Part shown: positions 1-8,569 of the stretch, one piece after another
How the letters are laid out: each line of letters begins with the position of its first letter
How positions within the stretch are numbered: the stretch's first letter is position 1
Assembly: GCA_964650405.1 (NCBI GenBank)
Contig: CAZYTO010000004.1
Coordinates: 1 to 57,669, forward strand
From: CAZYTO01 sp964650405
GTDB taxonomy: Bacteria; Acidobacteriota; Thermoanaerobaculia; Gp7-AA8
DNA: 57,669 nucleotides
Reading direction: 5' to 3'
Made by a program: the position numbers and the translations under genes
Notes under the pieces: generated by a model
Database searches by the model: none
What the model saw: only the letters and a program-made list of their open reading frames with translations
What the model was told of the DNA's origin: nothing

Positions 1-1724
1 GCGACCGCGTGGCCACCCAGGCCAGCGGCGTGGAGATGGCCTACCCCCGGCCCGCCTGGCGCGGCAAGCCCCTGCTCTACGTCGGCCTGGCCGTGGCCCT
101 GGCCGCGGGGATCACGCTGGTGGTGGAGAAGGGGCCATTCTCCAGCAAGACTCCGTCGAAGAACTATCTGGCCGTACTTCGTTTCAAGGATCTGACCGGT
201 GATACGAACGGGCAGTTGATCGTGGATGGATTCGCCGAGACGCTGACGGCCCGGCTGGCGCAGTTCCCATCCGTCCAGATCATGCGACCGCCGACGACGG
301 ATACAGCGCCGTCTTCGAATGTGAAGCAAGCCGGCCGCGATCTGGGGGCCAATGTCGTGCTGACCGGATCCATGCAACGAGATCGCGATCGCGTTCGCGT
401 CGCGTACCGCATCATCGACCTGGGCCGGGGCACCGACGTTCCGGGTGAGGTCGTCGACGGCTCGACATCCGACCTTTTCGGAGTGCAGGACAGGCTTGCT
501 GAGAGCGTGGCAACAGCATTGAAGCTCGGAGCGCCTCGTTTCAAGCGGCCGGCGTTCGACAACACGGTCTCGCAGCAGCGCTATCTGGAGGCGCTCGGCC
601 AGTTGCGGCGGTATGACAACGAACCGTCGGTCGACGGAGCAATCAACATCCTTCAGGAGCTGGCTGCTCAGAGCAGCTCAGCCTCGATTCAGGCCGCGCT
701 GGGGCGGGCCTATCTCGAGAAGTTCCAGCTCAGTCACGACGCGAAGTGGGCGGCGCCGGCGAGCGCCGCGTGCGAACGCGCGGTGGCCGCGGATGCTCAG
801 AATCCCGACGTGCACGTCACGCTCGGCGAGCTCCGGCGACAGACGGGCCGTCTCGACGACGCGACGCATGAGTTCAAGGCGGCGCTGGCCACACAGCCCA
901 ACAACGCGGACGCTACGCTCGGCCTGGCCGCGACGTACGAGGCGGCAGGCAACCTGAAAGACGCAGAGGCGGCCTACAAGTCATCGATCGACCTGCAGCC
1001 CAATTTCTGGGGTGGATACAACAAGCTCGGCGCCTTTTACGCGAACCATGCCCGGTTTGCGGAAAGCGCGAAGATGTTCGAGAAGGTCACCCAGCTTCTT
1101 CCCGACAGCCTGCGTGGCTACAACAACCTGGGCGGCGTCTATGAGCAGATGGGACGCTACGACGAGGCCATCCGCGTCTTTCAGGAAACGCTGAAGAAGA
1201 AGCCGACGGCGCAGGCGTACTCGAACCTGGGAACCTGTTACTACTACCTCGGCCGCTACCGCGATTCCGCACAGTCGTATGAGCGGGCGGTGGCGCTGAC
1301 TCCGAACCGTTATCTGTACTGGGCCAATCTCGGCGACGCCTATCGGTGGGTGCCCGGCGAGGAAGTCAAGGCGTCGGCTGCGTTCGACAAGGCGATTGAG
1401 CTGGCAGGCAGCGATCTTCGCGTCAACGCCGCGGATGTGGCGGTACGGGCGCGCATGGCGGACTGCCTCGCTAAGAGAGGCAAGCAGCACGAAGCGCAGA
1501 CCGAGATCGACATCGCCATCCAGACCGACCCGAAGAACGTTCGAACGATGTACCACGCAGCCGTGATCGCAAGCGTCAACCACGACGATCGAACCGCAGT
1601 CGACTGGCTGAAGAAGGCCGTCGCACAGGGATACGACCGGGCAGAAGTGGAACGTGACCCGGAGTTCGCGCTCCTCCGCACATCGGCAATCTACAAGAGT
1701 GCCATTCTCAATCGCGTACAATAG
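1..1724 (+). CDS. TPR-repeat protein with TolB/FlgO-like domain (5' end outside window)
   Basis: The frame is open to the window edge; the first internal start is a GTG at base 9, so this is probably the C-terminal part of a longer protein. From that GTG there is one membrane segment (about residues 20-38), then a TolB/FlgO-like segment starting near YLAVLRFKDLTGD (about 52-150), then tandem TPR units (about 210-560, with repeats such as GRYDEAIRVF and GRYRDSAQSYERAV). The same TolB-like plus TPR order follows the kinase domain of the gene at 42568-44835, so the missing N-terminus may be a Ser/Thr kinase or a DNA-binding domain. TPRs suggest protein-protein scaffolding. The partial status is clear; the kinase guess is inference. 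Confidence 0.8.
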   Translation, partial: DRVATQASGVEMAYPRPAWRGKPLLYVGLAVALAAGITLVVEKGPFSSKTPSKNYLAVLRFKDLTGDTNGQLIVDGFAETLTARLAQFPSVQIMRPPTTDTAPSSNVKQAGRDLGANVVLTGSMQRDRDRVRVAYRIIDLGRGTDVPGEVVDGSTSDLFGVQDRLAESVATALKLGAPRFKRPAFDNTVSQQRYLEALGQLRRYDNEPSVDGAINILQELAAQSSSASIQAALGRAYLEKFQLSHDAKWAAPASAACERAVAADAQNPDVHVTLGELRRQTGRLDDATHEFKAALATQPNNADATLGLAATYEAAGNLKDAEAAYKSSIDLQPNFWGGYNKLGAFYANHARFAESAKMFEKVTQLLPDSLRGYNNLGGVYEQMGRYDEAIRVFQETLKKKPTAQAYSNLGTCYYYLGRYRDSAQSYERAVALTPNRYLYWANLGDAYRWVPGEEVKASAAFDKAIELAGSDLRVNAADVAVRARMADCLAKRGKQHEAQTEIDIAIQTDPKNVRTMYHAAVIASVNHDDRTAVDWLKKAVAQGYDRAEVERDPEFALLRTSAIYKSAILNRVQ

Positions 1725-1763
1725 CCGCCGGTCCGTAATTCACGAAAATCGGAGAGGCGAGCT

Positions 1764-2051
1764 ATGGCTGACGTCGTGATCACTATCAGCGGTGGTGTCA
1801 TCAGTGTCGACAAGAACAAGGTAAGAGTCTCAGTTCTGAAGAAAGAGAAGGTAACGTGGCAGTGCCACGACGGCACGTTCAACATCGTGTTCAAGCCGGG
1901 GTCGGACTGGCCGAATCCGACGACACAACAGTCGGGAAGCGTGTGGAAGGCCGAGACCGGGCCCTTTCCAACCGCGGGCGTGACGCTCAGTTACGGCATC
2001 ACGGCACCCGGTGCGAAGCCCCTCGATCCTGATATCGAGATTGTCCCGTAG
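1764..2051 (+). CDS. Hypothetical 95-aa protein, beta-rich
   Basis: A small protein with no signal peptide or membrane segment. A GGAGAGG Shine-Dalgarno lies just before the ATG. The sequence alternates hydrophobic and polar residues and contains VTWQCHDGTFNIVFKPG and a proline-rich C-terminus, which suggests a small beta-sandwich. I do not recognise a family. It lies 39 bases after the TPR gene on the same strand and is closed by a strong GC hairpin, so it may be the last gene of that transcript. Confidence 0.7.
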   Translation: MADVVITISGGVISVDKNKVRVSVLKKEKVTWQCHDGTFNIVFKPGSDWPNPTTQQSGSVWKAETGPFPTAGVTLSYGITAPGAKPLDPDIEIVP

Positions 2052-2060
2052 TGAAGTGCA

Positions 2061-2084
2061 GGCGGGCGGCACCCGCCGCCCGCC
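2061..2084. terminator. GC-rich hairpin between convergent genes
   Basis: Perfect 9-bp arms GGCGGGCGG (2061-2069) and CCGCCCGCC (2076-2084) with a 6-nt loop lie between the converging genes at 1764-2051 and 2092-2313. There is no clear U-tract, so a bidirectional terminator role is inferred from position. Confidence 0.6.
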
Positions 2085-2091
2085 CTCACAC

Positions 2092-2313
2092 CTACGACTT
2101 GTTGACCTCGTCGCTCAGTTCGTCGAGGCCTTCGCTGACCTTGCGCCTGGCCTTCCCCATGCCGGACTCGAGGTGGCCTTTGCTGCGCTGGGCCGCTCCT
2201 TCGGCTTCCAGGTCCGGTTTGCCCGTGGCACGGCCGATGTGCCGCTTCGTTGTGCCTGCCGCTTCATCGAACTTGCCGCGGATCTCGTCGTCATTCGGTG
2301 CTCTTCGACTCAT
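2092..2313 (-). CDS. CsbD family stress protein
   Basis: A 73-aa, highly charged hydrophilic protein. The segment DEIRGKFDEAAGTTKRHIGRA followed by GKPDLEAEG and repeated Gly/Lys/Glu-rich helices is typical of CsbD-like proteins, small general-stress proteins of unknown biochemical role. I chose the internal ATG at 2313 over the longer frame to 2337 because GGAGG sits 6 nt before it. It is monocistronic, divergent from the dehydrogenase downstream on the map and convergent with the gene to its left. Confidence 0.85.
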   Translation of the reverse strand: MSRRAPNDDEIRGKFDEAAGTTKRHIGRATGKPDLEAEGAAQRSKGHLESGMGKARRKVSEGLDELSDEVNKS

Positions 2314-2375
2314 GTGGGACCTCCGTCCATTCGTCACTCAAGAATCGGGCCGGCCGGTTGCATGATGGAGGCGGC

Positions 2376-3536
2376 ATGCGTCGCATCACCGCGGTCGTTC
2401 TCGCTTTCGTCGCCATCCTCATCACGCTCTTCACGGCTTCGGCCGCACTCGGGCAGCCGAACGTCGTCATCAAGCTCGTCGCGACGGGGCTCGATCGGCC
2501 CCTGGCGCTGACCAACGCCGGCGACGAGCGGATCTTCGTCACCCAGCAGCCGGGGCAGATCCTCATCCTCGGCCGCACCACGCCCTTCCTCGACATCCAC
2601 TCGCGCGTCTCCTGTTGCGAGGAGCGCGGCCTGCTCAGCGTGGCCTTCCATCCTCACTACCGCGACAACGGCCTCTTCTTCGTCGACTACACCAACCTGA
2701 ACGGCGACACCGTCATCGCGCGCTATTCGGTCTCGGCGAGCGACCCGGACCGCGGCGATCCGTCCTCCGAGGCCATCCTGCTGACCATCGCCCAGCCGTA
2801 TGCGAACCACAACGGCGGCCAACTGCAGTTCGGGCCGGACGGCGATCTCTACATCGGCATGGGAGACGGCGGCTCGGGCGGCGACCCGGAGAACCGCGCC
2901 CAGGCCCTGAACACCCTCCTCGGCAAGCTGCTGCGCATCGACGTCGACTCCGCGTTCCCGTACGCCGTCCCGCCCACGAATCCCTTCGCCAACACCGCCG
3001 GCGCGCGCGGCGAGATCTGGGCCTACGGCCTTCGCAACCCCTGGCGGTTCAGCTTCGATCACTACACGAACGACCTCTGGATCGCCGACGTGGGGCAGAA
3101 CAAGTACGAGGAGGTCGACTGGCAGCTCGGGTCGAGCCACGGCGGCGAGAACTACGGCTGGCGGCTGACGGAGGGACTGCACTGCTACAACCCGAGCGCG
3201 AACTGCCCTACCGCCGGGATCACCATGCCGGTGGTGGAGTACACGCACGACGGCGGCAACTGTTCGATCACCGGCGGCTATCGCTACCGCGGCCAGCTCT
3301 ACCCGCGCCTCTTCGGCATGTACATCTACGGCGACTACTGCAGCGGGAGGATCTGGGGCGCGACGCCGCAGCACGACGGCACGGTGACGACGCAACTGCT
3401 GCTCGACACGACCCTGCAGATCAGCAGCTTCGGCGAAGACGTGCACGGGGAGCTGTACGTCGTCAACATCCAGAGCGGCTCCGTCTACCAGATCACCGAT
3501 CCCGCCCCACCCCACCGCCACATCGTGCACCGGTAA
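2376..3536 (+). CDS. Exported PQQ-type glucose/sorbosone dehydrogenase-like protein
   Basis: A 386-aa protein with a clear N-terminal signal peptide (MRRITAVVLAFVAILITLF, cleavage near ALGQ). The body is a six-bladed propeller of the GSDH family: NHNGGQLQFGPDGDLYIGMG, GDGGSGGDPENRAQ, LLGKLLRIDVD and WAYGLRNPWRFSFD are hallmark segments, followed by WIADVGQNKYEEVD. Family members oxidise aldose or sorbosone-type sugars with PQQ in the periplasm; the substrate cannot be read here. The start at 2376 has GGAG upstream and gives the signal peptide directly, so the longer frame from 2250 is rejected. Cysteines in the second half may form disulfides, consistent with export. Confidence 0.85.
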   Translation: MRRITAVVLAFVAILITLFTASAALGQPNVVIKLVATGLDRPLALTNAGDERIFVTQQPGQILILGRTTPFLDIHSRVSCCEERGLLSVAFHPHYRDNGLFFVDYTNLNGDTVIARYSVSASDPDRGDPSSEAILLTIAQPYANHNGGQLQFGPDGDLYIGMGDGGSGGDPENRAQALNTLLGKLLRIDVDSAFPYAVPPTNPFANTAGARGEIWAYGLRNPWRFSFDHYTNDLWIADVGQNKYEEVDWQLGSSHGGENYGWRLTEGLHCYNPSANCPTAGITMPVVEYTHDGGNCSITGGYRYRGQLYPRLFGMYIYGDYCSGRIWGATPQHDGTVTTQLLLDTTLQISSFGEDVHGELYVVNIQSGSVYQITDPAPPHRHIVHR

Positions 3537-3546
3537 GAAAATGTAG

Positions 3547-3635
3547 GGCACGACTGCGTCGTGCCGAATTCCCGTGGGCGGGCGGTGGCAAGCGTAGGTC
3601 GATCGGGCAACGGGGTTCGCTACGACGCAGTCGTG
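3547..3635. repeat. Inverted repeat between convergent genes
   Basis: GGCACGA (3547-3553) pairs with TCGTGCC (3559-3565) as a tight hairpin, and a longer copy CACGACTGCGTCGT (3549-3562) is the exact reverse complement of ACGACGCAGTCGTG (3622-3635). The second arm overlaps the end of the CPBP gene. It probably acts as a terminator or is a dispersed palindromic repeat. Confidence 0.6.
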
Positions 3636-4318
3636 ACCAACGGTTGGCTGATCGGATGGTCGCGCTCGTAGAGCCGCACGATGAGCCATCCGGCGATGGC
3701 GTCATAGACCGCGTGCGCAACCATCACCGGCAGCAGCGAGTGCGCGTAGAGCACGAGCCCGTGCGCCATCAGGGCGATGAGGAAGATCGAGAGCACGCCG
3801 CGCGGGCCCTGCACCGCGTGGGCGAGCCCGAAGGCCACTGAGGCGATGAGGACGGCCGCGACCTGGCTGCCGGTGAGATACACGAGAATCGCGAACAGCA
3901 TGCCGCGGTACGCCGTCTCCTCGCCGATGCCGGCCGCCAAGCAGACCACGAGGTAGAGCGGATACTCACCCGCCTCATGCGGCAGGAGCGTGTAGAGGCG
4001 GTACTTACCGGCCGCCGGGCGCGTCGGCCAGCGCCAGCGCAGCAGGAGCACTCCGGAGGCGACCAGTCCGGCCGCGATGAGCCAGGGCAGCACCGCGTGG
4101 GGCGGCGCAACGGTGAGGGGAACTTCCGTCCGCCGCGAGGCCACGAATGCCACACCGAAGAGCAGCGCCTGGATGACGACCGTCTGGAGGAAGAACCGCC
4201 GCCGCGACATCGGCAGCGGTCCCTGACCCAGGCGCCGCGCCGACTGGATGGCCATGAACGGCCCCCAGAGGCACGTCAGCATCAGCAGGACGGCGCTGAA
4301 CGGCTCCAATCCCATCAT
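3620..4318 (-). CDS. CPBP family intramembrane glutamic endopeptidase
   Basis: A 232-aa multi-spanning membrane protein. It carries the CAAX/CPBP (ABI) motifs: GEETAYRGM (the EExxxR motif), FGLAHAVQG, and a late HAVYD, which together supply the catalytic glutamates and histidines. Such proteases cleave within the membrane; substrates are usually unknown. Its ATG overlaps the TGA of the upstream BNR-repeat gene as ATGA, so the two are probably translationally coupled. It ends inside an inverted repeat. The family call is firm; a functional link with the BNR protein is inferred from coupling only. Confidence 0.85.
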   Translation of the reverse strand: MMGLEPFSAVLLMLTCLWGPFMAIQSARRLGQGPLPMSRRRFFLQTVVIQALLFGVAFVASRRTEVPLTVAPPHAVLPWLIAAGLVASGVLLLRWRWPTRPAAGKYRLYTLLPHEAGEYPLYLVVCLAAGIGEETAYRGMLFAILVYLTGSQVAAVLIASVAFGLAHAVQGPRGVLSIFLIALMAHGLVLYAHSLLPVMVAHAVYDAIAGWLIVRLYERDHPISQPLVTTAS

Positions 4319-7089
4319 GGAGAGACGAATTCACCATCGTGCACGCCGGGCGACGCTTCGACCGTCAGCTTCGCCGACGTTTTGAAGTCGCCGTACTTCA
4401 TCTTCACCGTGTACTCGCCGGCAGGCACGAACTGGGCCTGCCCGTCGCCGCCCGCGCCGCGTGTCTCCGCGATCGTCTCCTGCGGATCGGGGTGGAGGTC
4501 CCACACGGCGCGGTTGAAGCCAGGGCGGTTCGTGGCGTCGATCTCGCGGATCTTCCGCGCCTTCGCGTCCTCGATGGTGATCGTCACCTCGTCCGCCGGC
4601 ATGCCGCTCAGCCAGTAATTGATGTAGGCGCCTGCCGGCGGGTTCTTGGCTTTGAACACGTGGTTGCCCCACAGCCCGCCGATGGGGACGGCGTACGATT
4701 CGATGGCCGGCCGCGGCGTGAAGAGCACGGCCTTCGAAGCCATCTTTTCCGGCGTGAGCTGTTCCAGGCCGGAGATGTCGTCGATGATGTAGATGCTCCG
4801 CCCGTGCGTGGCGGCGATGAGATCGTGCTCGCGGGGGTGGATCTGGATGTCGTCAACGGAGACCGTCGGCATTCCGTCCTTCATGGCCTGCCAGTGCCCG
4901 CCGCGGTCGACGGACATGAAGATGCCGAATTCCGTGCCCGTGAAGAGCAGGTTCGCATTGACGGGATCCTCGCGGAAGCCCTTCACCGGCTGATTTGCGG
5001 GGATGTCGGAGGCGATGGAGCGCCACGTGGCGCCGTAGTCGTCCGTGGTGTAGAGGTAGGTGTGGAAGTCGTCGCTGCGATGCCCGTCGACGGCCACGTA
5101 GGCCCGGCCGGCATCGTGGTGCGAGGCGTCGACGCGGGAGACCCAGAGCCCGTGCGGCACGCCGGCCAGGTTCGCGGTGACGTTGTTCCAGGTCTTCCCG
5201 CCGTCGCGCGTGACCTGGACGTTGCCGTCGTCGGTGCCCACCCAGAGGACGTTGCGGTCCTTCGGCGACTCGGAGATGGCCACGATGGTGTCGTAGTTCT
5301 CCGCTGCCGAGCCGGCCGAGTGCATCGTCTCCGGCTTCGGCGCGGTGAGATCGGGAGAGATGGCCTCCCAGTTGTCGCCGCGGTTCGTCAGCCGGAAGAG
5401 GTGATCGCCGCCGAGGTAGAGCGTCTTCGGGTCGAAGTGCGAGATGACGAAGGGCGTGTTCCAGTTGAAGCGGAATGCCGGCGTCCCTTCCTTGGCCTCG
5501 GGCCTGAGATTGCGCCGCCGGCCGTTGCGCAGGTCGAGCCGGTCGATCTCCCCGCCCTGCGACTCCGAGTAGATGACGTTCGGATCGGTCGGATCGATGG
5601 CCGTCCAGAAGCCGTCCCCGCCGTTCACGAAATGCCAGTCGTCATTCGTGATCCCGGACGCGTTACGGCCGCCGCCGCCCCCTCCCCCTCCGCCGCTCGA
5701 CTTGTGCGTGACGGCCTTGCCGCACCAGGTCCCGTTGTCTTGCAGGCCGCCGCAGAGCGTGTACGGCTGATCCATGCCGTAGGCGACGTTATAGAACTCG
5801 CCCAGCGGCACGTTGTTGTGGAAGTCCCAGGTCTTTGCCTTGTCGTACGACGTGTAGATGCCGCCGTCCGTGCCGAGCATCAGGTGGCTCGAATTGTTCG
5901 GATCGATCCACATGGCGTGGCAGTCGCCGTGCAGATCGCGCGCACCGGTGTTGAGGAACGTCTTGCCGCCGTCGTCGCTGACGGCGGTGCCGAAACCGAG
6001 GACGTAGACGCGCTGGTCGTTGTTCGGGTCGACGCGGATCTTGCCGAAGTAGAAGCCGCGGGGCGAGAGGTCGCTCACCCGCGTCCAGTGCGCGCCGGAG
6101 TCATCCGTCCGGAAGATCCCCCCGGCGTGACTGCGCATCGACTCCAGCGAGATCGCTCCGCCCGCGTCCGACTCCACGACTGCGAAGAGCGTCTTCGGGT
6201 TCTTCCGGTAGATATCCAGACCGATGCGGCCCACCTCCGCCGGCAGGCCGTTGGTCAGCTTGTTCCAGGTCTTGCCGGCGTCGATCGACTTGTAGATCCC
6301 CGAGGCGGCGCTGCCGTTGGCGAAACCCCACGGATAGCGGTGGCGCGCCCACATCGCCGCGTAGACCGTCGCCGAATTGGAGGGATCGACGATGACGTCG
6401 ATGGCGCCGGTGTTCTCGTCGGTCGAGAACACCTGCTGCCACGTCTTGCCGCCGTCCGCGGTCTTGTAGACGCCGCGCTCCTTGTTCGTGCCCCACAGGT
6501 GTCCGAGCACCGCCACGTAGACGACGTCGTCGTTCTTCGGGTCGACGGCGATCCTGGGGATGTCGTGCGACTCCGGCAGCCCCATGTTCGTCCACGTCTC
6601 GCCGCCGTCGGTCGATTTGTAGATGCCGTTGCCCCAGCTCGACGAGTTGCGCGAGTTTCCCTCGCCCGTACCGACCCAAACGATCTTCGGGTTGTTCTGC
6701 GAGACCGCCACCGCACCTGTCGAGGCCACCGGCTCCTTGTCGAAGACCGGCTGCCAGGTCGTGCCGTTGTTCGTCGACTTGAGCACGCCCCCGGTACCCA
6801 CGGCCACGTAGATCGTGTAGGGATTCTTCTCGTCGACAGCGAAGTCGGCGATGCGGCCTCCCATGTTTGCCGGGCCGATGGCGCGCCAGCGAAAGGGCTT
6901 CGTATCGAGCGATGACGCCCGTGCGCCGGGCTGGCTCGCCGCCGGCTGCGGGCTGGCGGGCGTCGTTTTCGACGCCGGCGTCTGCGTCCCCTCGGCGGGA
7001 TCATGCGGGGGCGGGGTGGGCGGTTGGGTTTGCGCGGAAGTGACGGATGCGATGAGCAGACAGGCCAGGAGCACGACGGCTCGTTTCAT
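4315..7089 (-). CDS. Secreted BNR/VPS10-like beta-propeller protein
   Basis: A 924-aa protein with a signal peptide (MKRAVVLLACLLIASVTSAQ) and a Pro/Thr-rich spacer to about residue 60. The body has many BNR/Asp-box repeats, for example STNNGTTWQPVF, STDGGETWTN, TADGGKTWQQVF, SIDAGKTWNKL and TRDGGKTWNNV, each followed by a segment such as VDPKNDDVVYVA. This is the sortilin/VPS10-like exo-beta-propeller architecture common in exported acidobacterial proteins, with a C-terminal beta domain (PAGEYTVKMKYGD). A run of Gly codons (GGGGGGGG near residue 470) forms a flexible loop. No hydrolase active site is evident; a binding or scaffolding role is likely. It is followed by a coupled CPBP protease gene. 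Confidence 0.85.
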   Translation of the reverse strand: MKRAVVLLACLLIASVTSAQTQPPTPPPHDPAEGTQTPASKTTPASPQPAASQPGARASSLDTKPFRWRAIGPANMGGRIADFAVDEKNPYTIYVAVGTGGVLKSTNNGTTWQPVFDKEPVASTGAVAVSQNNPKIVWVGTGEGNSRNSSSWGNGIYKSTDGGETWTNMGLPESHDIPRIAVDPKNDDVVYVAVLGHLWGTNKERGVYKTADGGKTWQQVFSTDENTGAIDVIVDPSNSATVYAAMWARHRYPWGFANGSAASGIYKSIDAGKTWNKLTNGLPAEVGRIGLDIYRKNPKTLFAVVESDAGGAISLESMRSHAGGIFRTDDSGAHWTRVSDLSPRGFYFGKIRVDPNNDQRVYVLGFGTAVSDDGGKTFLNTGARDLHGDCHAMWIDPNNSSHLMLGTDGGIYTSYDKAKTWDFHNNVPLGEFYNVAYGMDQPYTLCGGLQDNGTWCGKAVTHKSSGGGGGGGGGRNASGITNDDWHFVNGGDGFWTAIDPTDPNVIYSESQGGEIDRLDLRNGRRRNLRPEAKEGTPAFRFNWNTPFVISHFDPKTLYLGGDHLFRLTNRGDNWEAISPDLTAPKPETMHSAGSAAENYDTIVAISESPKDRNVLWVGTDDGNVQVTRDGGKTWNNVTANLAGVPHGLWVSRVDASHHDAGRAYVAVDGHRSDDFHTYLYTTDDYGATWRSIASDIPANQPVKGFREDPVNANLLFTGTEFGIFMSVDRGGHWQAMKDGMPTVSVDDIQIHPREHDLIAATHGRSIYIIDDISGLEQLTPEKMASKAVLFTPRPAIESYAVPIGGLWGNHVFKAKNPPAGAYINYWLSGMPADEVTITIEDAKARKIREIDATNRPGFNRAVWDLHPDPQETIAETRGAGGDGQAQFVPAGEYTVKMKYGDFKTSAKLTVEASPGVHDGEFVSP

Positions 7090-7176
7090 CAGTGGCGATC
7101 CTCCTCCGAGCCGCGGATTGTCTCACGGCGCTCGAAGAGAGGACTCAGGACGAGCATGCCTAGCCCTTGTTGCTCA

Positions 7177-7204
7177 GCACTCGGCACTCGGCACTCGGCA
7201 CTCG
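7177..7204. repeat. Heptanucleotide tandem array (GCACTCG)x4
   Basis: Four perfect 7-bp units GCACTCG run from 7177 to 7204, immediately before the end of the small zinc-ribbon gene. The reverse-complement unit (AGTGCCG rotation) recurs at 39.4, 48.5, 49.3 and 54.2 kb, so this belongs to a dispersed family. Confidence 0.85.
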
Positions 7205-7206
7205 GC

Positions 7207-7557
7207 TCACTTCCACGTAAGCCCGCAGGCGTTGCAGCGCCACCGGTCGAGAAGGATCGCCAGCAGAATGACGATTCCGACGCCGATCCCGGCCACCTCG
7301 GTGATGGCCCGCGACATCGTCCAGTCGAACGCCAATGCCAGGGCGATCCCGGCCGCGGCGAAGGCAATCTTCGGGAATCGCCGGATATCGGGAGACTCAC
7401 AGCGCGGGCAGGCCTCGAACGACGGGACGTCGTCGTTCAGCGGCTGATCGTCGCCGGGGTTGGATGCATCGGGCATACTGACGCCCGGCTGGCTGCCTGC
7501 CGGCTTGACGTCATCCGGTTGAGCGTCGTCCGGCGTGTTCGGAGGCAGATCGGTCAT
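7207..7557 (-). CDS. Small membrane protein with split zinc-ribbon (CxxC...CxxC)
   Basis: A 116-aa protein from the ATG at 7557. The N-terminal half is acidic and proline-rich (NTPDDAQPDDVKPAG). A first CxxC pair (EACPRCESPD) is followed by two hydrophobic segments (IAFAAAGIALALAFDW and AGIGVGIVILLAILL), then a second pair (WRCNACGLTWK) at the extreme C-terminus. The four cysteines could close one zinc site with both ends on the same face of the membrane. Function unknown. It is divergent from the glycosylase gene with only 25 bases between starts. Confidence 0.7.
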   Translation of the reverse strand: MTDLPPNTPDDAQPDDVKPAGSQPGVSMPDASNPGDDQPLNDDVPSFEACPRCESPDIRRFPKIAFAAAGIALALAFDWTMSRAITEVAGIGVGIVILLAILLDRWRCNACGLTWK

Positions 7558-7582
7558 CGAGCGATTATCATCCGCGCCGCGC

Positions 7583-8245
7583 ATGGCCGGCCGCTTCGAT
7601 CGCTTCCTCGATGCCTTGGCGCGGACGGAGGTCTCCGACCGCGCCTGCAACCAGTACTCCCGGGTCACGGGCGATGCCGCGAAGAACGCCGCCCGCCGGC
7701 GCAACCTCCGGCTCTATCTGGAAGACCACGCGGCCCTCGGGCCGCGGGCGCTGCTGATCGGGGAGGCGCCGAGCTACCGCGGCGGGCGGCTGACCGGCAT
7801 CGCCTTCGTGAGCGAGACAGTGATGCTCGGCGGCGTCGAGCACACGCGCGGCCGCATCCTGGGAGCGGATCGCGGCTTCCACAAGGCCACGGACCTTCCC
7901 AAGCCGTCGACCGAGGCCAGCGCCACGATGGTGTGGGGAACGATCCGCCATCTCGATCCCCTGCCCCTGCTGTGGAACGCCTTCCCGTTTCACCCGTTCC
8001 ACCCCGGCAATCCGCACTCGAACCGCGTCCCGACGCCGGCGGAGCTCGCACTTGGTACAGAATTCATCGAGATGCTGCTTCGGCTTTTTGATATGGATGA
8101 GGTGGTCGCGATCGGCAACCAGGCCGCCGCATCGCTCACCAGCATGGGCATCCCGCACCACAAAGTGCGGCATCCGTCGATGGGCGGGAAGAACGAATTC
8201 GTGGCCGGCGTGGTCCGGCTGCTGCAGCAGGAGAATCAACGATGA
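7583..8245 (+). CDS. Uracil-DNA glycosylase superfamily protein
   Basis: A 220-aa protein with UDG-fold motifs: IGEAPSYRGGRLTG (motif A region), LLWNAFPFHPFHPG and the late VRHPSMGG (motif B with the HPS signature). Members excise uracil or other deaminated bases, but the residues after GEAP differ from classic families 4 and 5, so the exact class is open. I start at the ATG at 7583 rather than 7535 because homologous proteins begin close to the DxFLDALA-type helix. The stop overlaps the ATG of a 59-aa ORF. Confidence 0.75.
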   Translation: MAGRFDRFLDALARTEVSDRACNQYSRVTGDAAKNAARRRNLRLYLEDHAALGPRALLIGEAPSYRGGRLTGIAFVSETVMLGGVEHTRGRILGADRGFHKATDLPKPSTEASATMVWGTIRHLDPLPLLWNAFPFHPFHPGNPHSNRVPTPAELALGTEFIEMLLRLFDMDEVVAIGNQAAASLTSMGIPHHKVRHPSMGGKNEFVAGVVRLLQQENQR

Positions 8246-8421
8246 GCGCCAAACAGAAACAGCTCGAAGCCATCCGCAACGGCGTGGCCATGAAGACCAG
8301 GACCTACAGCGGCCGCCTCCAGCCCTTCGGCCCGAAGGCCCCGCTGCCGACCCGCAACGCCGTGCTCCTCTCCACCGTCCCGTCGTCCGCGAGCGAGAAG
8401 TTCAACGGCGGCAAGGAGTAA
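8242..8421 (+). CDS. Small basic protein (59 aa), coupled to the glycosylase gene
   Basis: The ATG overlaps the TGA of the glycosylase gene (ATGA), a strong sign of translational coupling. The 59-aa product starts MSAKQKQLEAIRNGVAMKTR, is basic and rich in Pro and Ser, has no membrane segment, and matches no family I know. Its position suggests a partner of the DNA-repair enzyme, which is inference only. Confidence 0.6.
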   Translation: MSAKQKQLEAIRNGVAMKTRTYSGRLQPFGPKAPLPTRNAVLLSTVPSSASEKFNGGKE

Positions 8422-8473
8422 TCACTCCGTTCTCACCGCCGACGCTGGCGTAAAGCGATCAAGCAAGAGACGG

Positions 8474-8539
8474 TCACGCGGAGACGCGGAGATCACCTGA
8501 GGCTTGAGCTTTCTCCGTGTGCTCCGCGTCTCCGCGTGA
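8474..8539. repeat. 18-bp perfect inverted repeat, probable bidirectional terminator
   Basis: TCACGCGGAGACGCGGAG (8474-8491) and its exact reverse complement (8522-8539) are separated by 30 nt, between genes converging from 8421 and 8570. Each arm itself contains the near-repeat CGCGGAGA/CGCGGAGA. It fits a terminator or a dispersed palindrome. Confidence 0.65.
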
Positions 8540-8569
8540 GCCGTTCCTCAGGGTTGCGCTGCCGAGCCG

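Noticed and set aside
2334..3689. 451-codon open frame on the minus strand
   Set aside because: Shadow of the sorbosone-dehydrogenase-like gene, Val/Ala/Arg-rich with no motif.
4339..6915. 858-codon open frame on the plus strand
   Set aside because: It is the antisense shadow of the BNR-repeat gene; composition follows GC codon bias and shows no family motif.
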